A DNA stretch of 64,000 nucleotides. Source: Numida meleagris (lineage: Eukaryota; Chordata; Aves; Galliformes; Numididae). How positions within the stretch are numbered: the first letter of the stretch is position 1; every line of letters starts with the position of its first letter. Shown in pieces: positions 53,722-64,000 of the stretch. The DNA is taken from assembly GCF_002078875.1 (NCBI RefSeq), contig NC_034421.1, positions 3,473,076 to 3,537,075 of the forward strand, given 5' to 3'. The notes under the pieces were generated by a model. That model did not search any database. It saw only the letters and a list, made by a program, of their open reading frames with translations, and was not told the DNA's origin. The position numbers and the translations under genes were made by a program.

Positions 53722-54384
53722 AGTGCAGAGAGCAGAGATCAACAGCAAAGAAACAAACTTAAAACTCCTCAGTGCTCAGTGTATGAGCAATCCAGCTAGG
53801 TGAGTTTCAGGCAATCCAGTGATGTAAGCTAAAACAGGACATAAAGCATGATATCTTCTACATCAAACACTTGCAGACTCATCCCTCACGCGTGCCACTC
53901 GCACACGTGCATCTTGCATTTTGCACAATCCACTTGCATTTGCACTATGTAAGCAGAAGTACTAGTCACAAGGACACCCTTCACAGAACACTCCTGCTAT
54001 TACGTCCCTTCTCTGACAAACAGAAAAAAAGAAGTGTTTACATGATCAGAGATTTCACATACAAAGCAGTACAATACATACTATAGCAAACACACAGGGA
54101 AAAAGTAATAAATAAGAAAACTGCAGATGCAGCAGGCCTAGAGTAGTACTATGACAGAAATGACTTTACATTTCTGCAAAGGCTGCAACTGTTTAGTGTA
54201 AAAAGAGAAAAATACATATTGAAATATGACAATAAAATTTTTAAACATAGAGGACCTCATAGCAAATACAAGCTGTTCCCCTTCACATACACAGGCTGAA
54301 AATTGGGGCTAAGTCATTTTTAGCTTTCCAATTAAACAAAGTATCTTAGTCAACTTGAAAGACTTTGATGTGAAATGCTCTGAG

Positions 54385-54482
54385 CACCTGATGGAGTTGT
54401 AGGTGTCCCTGTTCACTGCAGGGCAGTTGGACTAGAAGGCCTTTAAAGCTCCCTTCCAACACAAACAAATCTATGATTCTAT
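54385..54482 (+). mobile_element. CR1 LINE 3' end
   Basis: The sequence GGCAGTTGGACTAGAAGGCC, then CTCCCTTCCAACACAAAC and a tail of the CR1 octamer type (ATCTATGATTCTATA) marks a short, 5'-truncated CR1 insertion. It lies about 310 bp downstream of the IQCE stop codon, so is probably transcribed in the antisense direction within the 3'UTR. Confidence 0.85.
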
Positions 54483-54794
54483 AAAACGTCTTAAGTCTTT
54501 GCTGCTTTCATTTAAATCTGTCAATTTCACGTTCTACCTCACAAATTCAAGTGCTTTGGTGTAGTATTTTTAAAATCCAGACTCTCACTTTGTACCACGG
54601 GGGTAAAGGTAACAGTCAGTCAGCACCTTTTAGCCATATGTCTGCAGAGATGACATACCAAACAACTACTCATCCACAGCTGGAAAAAAACCAACAAAAA
54701 AAGACAGCTGCGAGCTACTGTTACCCCTTTGTTTGTCTTTGATATGCTTTACCTTGCTGGAAATACCTTTGTTTGTGAATCAAATAACTCAAGA

Positions 54795-54940
54795 TCAGAG
54801 CCCATTACAGAAGCGGGTGGAGGTTTTCTTGGTCCGCAATGATGGAGAGACAATGACAATATCATCCGAATCGTCCGAGTGAGCTCCATCCACAGACACA
54901 GAGGGAGTGGGCTGCTCCTCACAGGACCCGGCTGAAATAA
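54795..54940 (-). CDS. IQCE: IQCE last coding exon
   Basis: The acceptor is cttttgcag|TTATT. The 146 nt complete a valine codon and encode 47 residues before TGA at 54795-54797. The sequence AHSDDSDDIVIVSPSLRTKK matches the acidic C-terminal tail of IQCE. The avian tail is slightly longer after this motif (TSTRFCNGL) than I recall for human. Confidence 0.92.
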
Positions 54941-57900
54941 CTGCAAAAGGAAACAAGGGCATCAATAAAAAACACTGACAAAAACAAACCCTTGTGGGAA
55001 GAGTAATCTTCTCTGTGCCACCAAGTTTCCAGAATTACCTACAGTTATGAGTAACTCTCATCTATCTCTTCCTGCAGGTAACTATTCCTGTTCTTCTTTA
55101 ATGACAGAACATGCATGCCAAGCATTAAGTTGACACACTGACCACGCATGATTTGTCTTATTGTCTTTAAATCTTTGCAAGCTGTTACACACCACAAAGT
55201 AAAGCAATGTGATACTGAAACCATCCCAGGTCATAAAAATAAATATTTATTAGACGGTCAGAAAAGGAAAAATTGATCCAAGCGAGCTTAAGCTAAGCAG
55301 AAAGGTCATGAGAACTTCAGTCAGATATAGATAGAGAGAAGAGAAATAGGTGAGAAATACGATGGAAATTGTCAGTGATGATGTTTTTCATTCACGTATC
55401 TATGAACCACCACATATATTCACATGTTGTTATACCTTTATTAAAGACACTAAGTTCTATTGGTTCTATGCATCCCAGCAATCACAATTTAAGGAAATGT
55501 TTAGGGCATAAACAGATAGAACCCTTGTGATTCCAGCAGAAACTGGGAAGAGAGAAACTGATACATGAGGCCCTTTACATCTGACAAGCAGAACCAGCAG
55601 ATTCTAACCCCTGTGCAAGAAATTTATTAACTTAATGATGACAGCTATTAAGATCTTCTAGCACAATATCCTGCCCTCAGCTCCCCTTATTTTTCAGCTT
55701 CAAGTATCAGTTCTCTGAAAAAGACTGTCTCCTAGAGAAAAAGAAAACAAATCAAGATGACCTGTGGTAGAAAAAGGAAACACGCAAGTAAGAGGCTATG
55801 CACTGAGAGTTTGACACTGGAATAGAAAAGAAAACAGAGGGCATATAGGGAACCTTCCTTAGGGAGAGGAACTGATGTTCCATGGGTCTCATGGTGAAAT
55901 GAGAGGTTCCTGACAAAGAAAACTGCTGGTATGGAAGAGGAGTACACAGCAACTGGAATGTGGAATACAGAAAGGGGACTGCAACAAGCCCAAAACCAGA
56001 AAAAGGGTGACAGACAGAGAGGCTGAATGAAAACAAGGAATGCAGGAGGCAATGACCTCAACCTACAGAAGCAAAGAAACGCATGACTTTCTAGTTAAGT
56101 GAAATTCCTCTCTGTATCGGGCAGCAAAGAATACAAGAATTTTTCAGACATTTACGAGTACTGGTGATAGGAATAAGCAAAGAGAACTTTCAGAAGCAAG
56201 CACAGTAACTAGAAGATGCAACTCCACCAGTAAACAGATATGATATATGAAATGGCTTAATATTGAGCAAATCATTTGTGACTGTATCCTGTTCTTGAAG
56301 TCTGAGATCTTACTGCCCTCATCTTCAGTTGAATACATGTGAAAATGACAACAATATCGTTGTGCTTGTGAATGGGTAAGCACACCAGTTAGAGTTAACA
56401 ACTCTACGTAAATTCATTATGATTTCGAAAAAGCTTCAGATAAGTTAACAGCTGCATCCAGGGCGGCTCGTAATACGTGGAGAGAAATGCTTACTCAAGA
56501 TTGCTATGCACATTCAGAACGTTCTCTTCCTTCCTATCACTCCCCTGACAGAAAGAAACAAAAAACTAAATTTTAAGACTGAATTGTTATCATCTGTTCC
56601 ACTTCACGGGAAGCAAAGAAATGGCTACAAACCTTCAAGTAGTATCCGCATTTGTAAGCAAAGCAGCACTGAATGCTGCAACACTTGTGGTAGATTCTAT
56701 TTCTCTAAAGAAAACAAACATACCTAGCCTGATGAAAACAATGTAATTTATTCGAGCCCATACGTAAGTCTCTTTAAAACGCACTTTCATCTTTTCCATT
56801 CCTCTCAAAACACTGCCAAAAGGCTTGAGAAATTAAATGACTTATTGCAATGCGTATTTTCATAGAAAGTTTAAGATCTTTGAAAGATTGAAAGGTCACA
56901 AAATGCGAGTTTGACCTTGGAATGAATGAAGCAAGAGCTTGTTCAACAGCTGCATGATTTAAAGCCAAAGGAATTTGATTGCTTTAAATCACTCAGCTGT
57001 TAAACAAGCTCCTTGTCTCTTCTACTTTCCAAAATACAAAATGACCAGTGAAGTGCATTACTCCAAAAGCCAATTTCACTAGCAGAATTTTACATCAGAC
57101 ATGAGCTAAGAAGGACAGATACCAGACTTTTAGTAAACTTGAACTTGCTAAAGCAGTTCAGCCCAGGCAAAACAGAAGGCTGCGGGGTTTCTTTTCTGGA
57201 TACTGTCACTAGACATAAGTAAAATCACTCAAAACTAAATTATCTTCAGATCCAAGTAGTAGTGGCTCCTTCAAAAGTAGTAGAACGTGCTTCTGAATAT
57301 GGAATACAGTAAAGTTTCTTCCATGCATTCTCCTTCACTGAAGGGTAATCTTCATATTCACAGCCCTAGCAAATCTGGCTTATTCCTCATCTCATATCTT
57401 AGAGAAACAGCCTGAGCTGCTTAAACCACGCTCTGTTTCTCAGAAAGTCTGCAGGGAGTGTCAGCTTTTCACCAACAAAATAAGTCAGTGTTTCTCAGGT
57501 CACCCTCAAAGCTGCTCCTTAAAAATCTCCTGTTCAGGATAGAGCTAGCTTTTTCTGTTTGTTGTTAACTCCTTTGAAGCTGTATGGCTAAGGCTGTTTT
57601 TTCTGCATCATCGTTTTGCCTTTCTTGCTCAGTACTTCTAACATCCTCTTAGAAGCACCTTTAGCTTTAGCTCTATGTTCTCAGAAGCAGCAGGTAGAAT
57701 TCAAGAAGGAAACCAAATTGTAGATCAGCCATGAAAAAAAAGATATTTTCCCAGTTTGCACCACTGTGGTACCAGCTGGAAAGGTTATCCACAACTTCAT
57801 TTTTTTTTCCTTACTGCAGCAACTGAAGACTGCTGAAGAAACATGACTAAAGAGACACGGCTGACTCGTCTATGGCTTCAGGCCCAAAACGTGGTGGAAA

Positions 57901-60900
57901 ATACTGTACAACAGCTACAGCGGTCGGGAGGATTGAAGAAGAAGTAGAGAGGCAATACAAAACATCATGCTCCTTAAATAATTACCATTCACCGCAGAGA
58001 GACCTTCCAATCTGAAGTGGCAGAAAGCAGGTGAAGTGCCATGGAGAATCTGGTAGTGGTATTGTCAGAACTTATACTCTTTATTTGAGGGTCTGCACTT
58101 GCTTGTACAAGCAACATGTCATCAATTAAAATACATGCACACAGAGAGCAAGGATGCATATGAACATGTGTATGTATGTGCAGAAGTTCTCTGTAAAATA
58201 ATGTGTGCGTTTGCTTAAACTCCACATACTTTTGAGTACAGAGGGAAATGAGATTACCAGGAAGAGATGACATGCTGGTTGAAGTTCTCTGGAGTGCTGC
58301 TGAGACTGGTTTCTCCTCTGTAATGCAGACAGCAGAATCTGTTTTCTCACTTGTTGCACTAGACACAGAGGGCCTGCAAAAAGACACAGCGCATAGCATG
58401 AGGTACAGAACAGGAACTGCAACCTGTTGTCAGAATGCATACAGGACAGTTTCTTGTATTACTAGCGTCAAAGTTTATCACTTATGAAAGTGACCACACT
58501 CAAGTGAGGTGACAATTAAGTAAGTCTCATTGTAACCACAGCAGCCAGCATTAACAGCTTCTCATGCAGTAAACCCTGGAGAAAAAGGAAGCATTTTTCA
58601 AGCTAGAGCCACCATAAACCTAAGTAGTAAGCAAATCACTGAGTTCTTCCTGAGCTGACTTTATGCAAGATTATATTCTAGCTCTTTCCTGTTCTTCTTC
58701 CACATAACATTCAACTTTTACACGTCAGGGCTTCACTCAATTTTAAGCAAGCGTAGCAGTAATGAGTTCGATAGCAATTTATTTTTTTTTTTTTCCCTCC
58801 AAAGAGTAATTATTTTCTTCTACTTTCCTTCACCCCTATGGCAGAGAACATGCAGCAAGATGTAGGAAGACTAAAACAAGAAACCTCTTTAGTTGCATAC
58901 CCATGAGAAAGCTATCTTGTATGTGTTGGAACAAGGCTCTCTTTCTCCTTCCCTGCCAAGGGACTCACACTAAAATCCTACACAAAAAATTACCCCTCCT
59001 CTGTAATAAAAACAATTTTGCTACTACATTGCAGAAACATCTATTCATCACTTACCTTTCCTCAAGCAGCACTCTACGTGTTAAGTGAGCCCTGAAAACA
59101 GACTGGATGAATGTCACAATCTTCTCTTTCTCCTTGCAGAGAGAAGATGAGCTCAAGGAGCTTGACACATGAGGCACACAGGAGTTCTGCAGAGTAATCA
59201 GATCAAGGAGAACTGACCTTTTACAAATTGCACAGAAACGTGACAGAAGCTTTATCAATTTTATTCCTGATTGTGAAAAACAGCAGTGGAGCAAACACTT
59301 CTACATCTTCGTCTGCAGTCTTAAAGGTTCTGTAAGACTAAATGAGCAGGAACGCAAACCTGATCACTCTACAAGTTTTGAGGTATTCATATTCAATTAA
59401 TAAAATATTAGATATTTGCAAGGTAAGGTTTATAGAGTTCTGAAGTTCATTTAATTCCCAGGCAGGAAGCCATCTAAAGTCAAAAGAGGTAAGGCAACCT
59501 TCATGATGGACATGTCGTTTGCTTGCATCAAGCAGAACTATTCAGTCCTACTGCAAGTGGCCTATTTGCTTAAAACTGACTGTCAAGTGCAACCAGATGG
59601 ACAACATGAAAGGAGAACTACAAATTAATTTTAGCCTGCTAACGGTGCTAAGGATGTTCACATAAGCTGGCAAACGATTTACAGAAAACAAACGCTTAAT
59701 TGGTAAGGAATTTTTTTTCCCATGTTCAGAATTGAGCTATCTGAAGAAAAATTGACATAATTGAAGAAACTGCAAGCCGTTGGTTGAGCAAACCACATAC
59801 AAGTCTCCTTTACTTTTCAAGGCAATCAAAGAGGATTTCTAAATTCTTATTTCTGAAGTTCAGTGACAAAGCTTTGCCTATCACAACGATTCAGCGAACG
59901 CATCAGTATAATTAGAGTTTCCAATAATACTCAAAATTAAAGAGATAAAGATTATGTTACTGGCTGATGGAAGAGCGAGGAAAAATAAAAATAAAGAGGA
60001 CACAGTTACGGTCTACAATGCAGAGGAATTAGAGCTTTACTTCAAAGAAAAACTGTGAACTAAAGAAGTCAGAAAGGGGTGCCAGGGAACGAACTTGATA
60101 TCTTCCTGGAAATACAGCGGTGTTGCCAACCAGTTAAGATCACTCTACTGGGTGTTGCAGGGAATTAAGTGTGGAAGTATAGTAGTCCACCCAGTAAAAT
60201 GAAAATAATGGTATATCTGGATAACCACTTGCCCCTGAAATTACCTTTCTTCCAAGGCTTTGCCTGTTGTAAGATTTGGCATCATGCAGCCCACTACTCA
60301 GTAGCAGCTTCTGTCGAGCTAGGTGTCCTCTGAAAGCTGCCTGAAGCACAACAACTGCCTAGCATTGAGGAGAAAAAGAAATGGTAACTCCCTTGAAAGA
60401 TGGCAGCTATAAATTAAAACAAGAGTCCCAAGCAAAAAAGGACATAAGCAAAATAGCTTTTCCCTTTGCAACGGACAGTGATGTCCTGACATTTTTGTAT
60501 GCTGAAGGGATCTCACGAATCTACCTCACAGATACTCTGCTACAATCCAGAGGATACCCAGCATGTGAAGGATGAAACAATTTTAAACTCAATCTAAGAG
60601 GTGTTCATCACTGATCCTATCAAATGCAATTACATTCCAGCTGCCAGTGCTAGCCTATATTTCACAGATAGAGAAATATTATCCCACTCTCCTATAAGAT
60701 TCTGGCTACCCAGCAGGCTCTCTGATGCTCAGGTATGATCAGAAATCAAGTCAAGCCTGGCAAACCATTGTGGTGATTATGCTGACCATAGAAGTCTTTC
60801 CTCTCTGCTCTAATATTTCACTAGATTCCACCCTAGATATAACAGATACTTGTGTCACATAATTAGAATTTGTTCTAACTTCTGAAAGCAGGATTTTATT

Positions 60901-63710
60901 TTCTGTAAGAAACAAGTGTAAGATGCTATGCTGTGTGATTTGAAAAAAGTTTAATCAAACCATGTATGCAAAGCATTTATTACAAAGTGACAAAACTGTC
61001 AAACAAACTCATTTACTTCAGAACACTCCGCAACATTTCTCTTTAGGAAAGGCTTCAAAATCCTACTTGAATTTCTTTTGAAGACTCATCACAGCAAAAA
61101 AGAAAAACATACGGAAAATTTGAGATTGAATGGTGAACACTTTGACAAGATATATCAAACAAAATCAGGATGTCACAGGGTAGATCATGAGCCAGCCTGA
61201 AGAACAAAGACAGTCTTTGTACAACAGCTCACCATAATAAAACCTCTTCAAAAATTTAAAAAAAAATAAAAATGTTGGGGTTGTGCTTTTATACAAGTTA
61301 GATGTGACTCATTGTTTTGTTGGGTATCATAAGCATACTCACCTCATCCAGAGCAATTTCTTCCTTCTGAAATGGAAAATGCGTAAGTCATGAATTGTTA
61401 CAACTCAAAGTTTAACATAATAAATAATGTGATCTTTTAAAAGAATTTAATCCCACCTTATATTTTATCATTTCATTATTTTCACTGTCTAACAAGCTGC
61501 TGCTGTTTGAAAGCTTGCTGGGGGAAAAAAAAAAGGAAAAGGAAAAAGAATAAAAATAAAAAAAGTCTGTTTTTGTTGCTGGTTTTGTTTAATTTTATTT
61601 TACAAGTAACTTCAATAGCTTAGATAACGTTCCAATGATACTTTAATAAACAGTTGAAATAACAAGAAAAAATGCAATGGTTTTAGGACTTAGTACCGCT
61701 TACTCTAGCTTTAGCTACGGTGTCACTCATCTGTAGCCTCAAATGGAAAGTTAGGCAACTTTCCTAAGCACAGGTTCAAAGCACTGAGAAGACTGTGCTT
61801 CACAACAGTATCCAGGAAGAAGAAAAAAAACCAAAACAATTCTCATGAAAGCTTGCCTTGTTGCTGCAGGCATTAGTTCCTAGAAAAAGAGTCTTCCCTG
61901 ATGTGGCACACTAGAGAGGCAGGACACATCAGCAGCGCATTGGGCTTATTAGCTTGGGCTCTGCTGCAGTGCTAATGCTAGGTGCAGCAGACAGGAGCCA
62001 TGAGAAGAGTATCCAAGGAGGCAACACTACTAAGGGAGCACTGCTACTGCTCCTTTAGTTTATCTGCTTATCCAGATTCCCCCACGTAGAAACTGGACTT
62101 CTCACAACAGAAACAGGCTTCTAGGAAACAAAGGCAATAGAAGCACCAGGAAGGACTTGAAAAGAGTGGTGGAAGAGAAGATGACAGTAAGGAATCAGAC
62201 TGGGAGGCACTGCTGCAGGCCCTGGAGCCCTGTGGCAGGCTATCTAGGCTCTGAAAGCAGAGTAAGATTCAGAGAAGGATGCCCTCATTGCTTCGCAACG
62301 GGAGAATCTCACCTTGTTCAGGTACAACCTCCACCATCTCTGGATACATTTGGCTGCTTGCTCCCTCTTGCAATCTTCTTCACCTTTAACTGTGCAGACT
62401 GGTGAACACTGAGAAGGAGAACCTTTAACTTATTACACTGATGCAAGTTAGAATGCTATGAGGAAATATAGGTTACAACTGACTCAGAAAAATCAACACT
62501 AAAGTCATTAAATGTTCAGCCTGCCTGCAGGGTGGAAGGAGGTTAAAGAGGAAAATCTTAGTTCTGAATACTGCTCATGTTCAAGCCTATAATCTAGATG
62601 AGTGTTACTGTAAAACATGCTCCTGTCCTTGTTTCAGCTGCTAGCTGAACGTGGGAATGGAAAGGTTTTCATCTACACAGACTTCTCTGTTTCTATGCAT
62701 TGCTAAAGCCGTAGGAACTCCCACAGCGGAAACCAATGCTTTGTTGGTAAGAAACAATTTTTGTATTGACAGACTGAGAACAAATGTCAGGGTACCTAAT
62801 TTTGCAATTCTTCTCCAAGTAACACTAATATTAACTAGCCTGGAAGCTCTCTCATGCCTCTTTCTGGCAGCTGGGACCCCAAAATCGTGTTTAAACTTAC
62901 TGATGTGTTGGCCATCATGTGACACATTCAAGACTGAGCGCTTGTGTAAATCGGTACAACTCTACTCTTCTGCCTTGAAGAAATTAGTTAATTAGAGGAA
63001 AAAGACAAAGAAACAGAACAAAACAAGATTTTGTTCCAGATATTTCTGCTGAGGTGTGGCTGTATGTTGAGCCTCTGGCCATCTGATCCTTTTGATCCCT
63101 CAATATCACACCTATACCAATCATCTTACTTCACTTGCCAAACTAAAGTTACAACCGCACTTTTAAAACACGAATCTAATTTGCTGGTATAAAAAGGAAC
63201 GAGAGATTTTATAGAGTCTGAAAAAAGCTTCTTGATTCTCTGAAATGGATTTATTTATAACCTTTGAAACGCTGAGTTACATGCTTAAGTTTAGCAAATG
63301 GATCATGTTATATTAAAAGTGACAACCTACTATTAAAATGAAAAATTGGTAGGAACTTAGTGATAATTACAAATAATGGGAACATCTCAATAAATAGATG
63401 GTTACTGGCCAAGAATATACATAGTCTGCAGAGGAAAGAAGGGACTGTTCACTGGCTGTTTCTAAAAACTCAAGTTATTTGGTATTCAAAACATCATCTA
63501 GCATCCATCACCCTGTAACACAAAATCTAACTTAAATCCCTACAGAATTGCACTGCGTATCAAAAATAGCATCCTCTTAAGCTTATGGACGTTTATATTT
63601 TGGTACTACCTGTATTTCAAGGTTCTTTAATTTTAAAGTACAAATGATCAAAATCTCCTCTTACAATTGTTTGCTTTTAGTGAAGTGAGATTAACATGAC
63701 CACCCTGCAT
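54795..63710 (-). CDS. IQCE: IQCE, IQ motif containing E (3' part)
   Basis: Six well-supported exons (61457-61517, 61343-61366, 60245-60358, 59056-59186, 58258-58373, 54795-54940) join in phase and end at a TGA. They encode about 198 C-terminal residues, including KEEIALDE, two IQ motifs and an acidic SDDSDDIVIVSPS tail, matching what I recall of vertebrate IQCE. Four more upstream exons are predicted and extend the product to about 260 residues. IQCE sits at the base of primary cilia with EFCAB7 and anchors the EVC-EVC2 complex, which promotes Hedgehog signalling; loss in humans causes postaxial polydactyly. The coiled-coil N-terminal part is off the right edge. The mammalian order IQCE then TTYH3, same strand, is kept, which supports the call. 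Confidence 0.9.
54941..58257 (-). other. IQCE last intron
   Basis: This 3.3-kb intron separates the Ser/Thr-rich linker exon from the last exon. No exon, RNA gene or transposon was recognised in it; the reading frames on the minus strand near 55730-56060 are hydrophobic-looking chance frames from A/G-rich DNA. Confidence 0.7.
58258..58373 (-). CDS. IQCE: IQCE exon, serine/threonine-rich linker
   Basis: The acceptor is tttttgcag|GCCC and the donor is CCTG|gtaatc. The 116 nt start with one base that completes an arginine and end with one base of a valine, so both neighbours fit. The content, PSVSSATSEKTDSAVC and on, is a low-complexity Ser/Thr-rich linker between the last IQ motif and the acidic tail. 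Confidence 0.85.
59056..59186 (-). CDS. IQCE: IQCE exon with IQ motif (C-terminal one)
   Basis: The acceptor is ctctgcag|AAC and the donor is AAAG|gtaagt. The 131 nt encode 43 residues plus two bases. After a serine-rich lead comes EKIVTFIQSVFRAHLTRR, an IQ motif of the form IQxxxRxxxxRxxL in which the usual glycine is alanine. IQ motifs bind calmodulin or related light chains. Confidence 0.92.
60245..60358 (-). CDS. IQCE: IQCE exon with complete IQ motif
   Basis: The acceptor is caatgctag|GCAG and the donor is GAAAG|gtaatt. The 114 nt are phase 0 at both ends and encode 38 residues. VVLQAAFRGHLARQKLL fits the IQ consensus LQxxxRGxxxRxxL exactly and matches the IQ region of human IQCE as I recall it. 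A second AG four bases further on would shift the frame, so the first is chosen. Confidence 0.93.
61343..61366 (-). CDS. IQCE: IQCE 24-nt microexon
   Basis: The acceptor is atttcag|AAG and the donor is GAG|gtgagt. The exon encodes just KEEIALDE, phase 0 at both ends. It joins directly to the A-V-V-V-LQ start of the next IQ exon and reproduces the known IQCE sequence around this point. It is too short for ORF-based detection. Confidence 0.85.
61457..61517 (-). CDS. IQCE: IQCE exon upstream of the microexon
   Basis: The acceptor is cccccag|CAAG after a strong pyrimidine tract, and the donor is AAG|gtggga. The 61 nt are open only when the first base completes a previous codon, giving KLSNSSSLLDSENNEMIKYK, and then join in phase to KEEIALDE. 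The upstream exon must therefore end with two spare bases. Confidence 0.75.
62086..62120 (-). CDS. IQCE: predicted small IQCE exon (35 nt)
   Basis: A very good acceptor (a long pyrimidine stretch ending tttcctag) precedes AAGCCTG. Spliced at TAC|gtgggg, the exon is 35 nt, starts in phase 0 and ends with two spare bases, exactly what its neighbours require. It would encode KPVSVVRSPVS and a split threonine. The donor is weak, so this exon is tentative. Confidence 0.4.
62313..62389 (-). CDS. IQCE: predicted IQCE exon with divergent IQ motif
   Basis: The donor is AACAAG|gtgaga and the acceptor tctgcacag|TTAAAG; an alternative acceptor at 62408 (ccttctcag) would also keep the frame open. The 25 residues contain EQAAKCIQRWWRLYLNK, which fits IQxxxRxxxxK with leucine in place of glycine. 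It is probably a third IQ motif of IQCE. Confidence 0.6.
62901..62933 (-). CDS. IQCE: predicted small IQCE exon (33 nt)
   Basis: The donor ATCA|gtaagt is excellent; the acceptor gcgctcag|TCTTG is only fair. Read with two leading bases, it encodes LNVSHDGQHI and leaves one base, in phase with both the 62313-62389 exon and the 63665-63710 exon. The other two frames contain stops. Confidence 0.4.
63665..63710 (-). CDS. IQCE: predicted small IQCE exon (46 nt)
   Basis: The acceptor tgctttcag|ATGC and donor CAATT|gtaaga are both good. The exon encodes MQGGHVNLTSLKANN and leaves one base, which joins in phase to the 33-nt exon. I cannot confirm it against a remembered IQCE sequence, so it rests on splice signals and phase. 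Confidence 0.4.
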
Positions 63711-64000
63711 CTGAAAGCATTTCTGTCAGTGCCCACTCCTCCCTATAGACCAGCCACAACAACATTCAGCAAAGGGGTGGAAGATTACTGAGACATCAAG
63801 TTCATTCCTAGCTCATGAATGAAACAAATTGAGCACATAGGTCCATTTAAGAGTGACGAGGACAGATGGCTGCAAAAACACAGTTGTTAGACACCTAAGC
63901 AGAATGGAGAGGCTATGAATACTTCAACTCTAGAAAGAACTCAGTTTGAGGGGGTTAAGTGCTTACTGTACTGTTAAAAAATCCACAAAGCATTGTTCTG

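Larger units (their letters stand above)
46961..54794. other. IQCE-TTYH3 intergenic region with probable IQCE 3'UTR
   Basis: The 7.8 kb between the TTYH3 CpG island and the IQCE stop codon contain no protein gene. The part nearest IQCE is probably its 3'UTR. The region also holds a CR1 3' end (54385-54482), a (CA)n array (53675-53718) and a small hairpin with a CACGTG core (51659-51689). A 181-codon plus-strand frame at 47024-47569 has no known domain. Confidence 0.7.
58374..61342 (-). other. IQCE introns between IQ exons
   Basis: Three introns (58374-59055, 59187-60244, 60359-61342) lie here. They are AT-rich compared with the TTYH3 promoter side. Nothing further was recognised. Confidence 0.65.
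61518..64000 (-). other. IQCE upstream introns
   Basis: Apart from the four predicted small exons, the introns here hold no recognised element. The plus-strand reading frame of 114 codons at 62651-62995 overlaps a predicted minus-strand exon and shows no known domain. Exons for the IQCE coiled-coil part must lie beyond 64000. Confidence 0.6.

Noticed and set aside
61704..61730. Possible 27-nt exon MSDTVAKAR with good splice sites
   Set aside because: Placed after the 35-nt exon it opens with an in-frame TGA; placed after the IQ-like exon it forces the next exon into a frame with a stop. It does not fit the chain.
62651..62995. Plus-strand open frame of 114 codons
   Set aside because: No domain recognised, and it overlaps a minus-strand exon candidate with an excellent splice donor.
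63967..64000. Possible IQCE exon entering at the right edge with donor ACA|gtaagc
   Set aside because: In the phase needed by the next exon it contains TAA, and the only acceptor inside the window would leave a 4-nt exon.
1..64000. Endogenous retrovirus, CRISPR array, bacterial operon or new multi-gene system
   Set aside because: No paired long terminal repeats, no polymerase- or envelope-like frames, no regularly spaced repeats and no operon-like gene packing were seen.

Overview
The window is vertebrate nuclear DNA, and almost certainly from a bird. Its coding sequence lies in short exons with canonical GT/AG borders, separated by introns of up to 33 kb. Three fragments resemble CR1 LINEs with avian-type 3' ends. 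There are no operons, no bacterial-style genes and no long uninterrupted reading frames outside one GC-rich promoter. I cannot name the species from sequence alone; a galliform such as chicken or turkey would fit.

Two protein genes are present, both on the minus strand and in the same order as in mammals (IQCE upstream of TTYH3). From 46478 down to the left edge lies TTYH3, a tweety-family membrane protein. Seven coding exons (46356-46478, 12891-13060, 5913-6024, 4807-5027, 3947-4042, 1921-1993, 1492-1567) join with matching phase and encode residues 1-290. The remaining C-terminal exons lie beyond position 1. The first intron covers 33 kb, about half of the window. The start codon sits in a CpG island (about 45560-46960) with a CCAAT box, GC boxes and three short upstream ORFs.

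From 54795 to the right edge lies the 3' part of IQCE, a primary-cilium protein of the EvC complex in Hedgehog signalling. Six exons are strongly supported, including a 24-nt microexon, two exons that each carry an IQ calmodulin-binding motif, and the last exon with its acidic SDDSDDIVI tail. Four more upstream exons (62086-62120, 62313-62389, 62901-62933, 63665-63710) are predicted here because their reading phases chain perfectly; one carries a third, divergent IQ motif. The 8.3 kb between the genes holds the probable IQCE 3'UTR, a CR1 3' end, a (CA)n microsatellite and otherwise unannotated sequence.

Other features are a 226-bp MITE-like element with imperfect terminal inverted repeats in TTYH3 intron 1, several homopolymer tracts and small palindromes. 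I found no tRNA, rRNA, CRISPR array, intact retrovirus or new multi-gene system. The points most worth checking are the small IQCE exons and the upstream ORFs of TTYH3.
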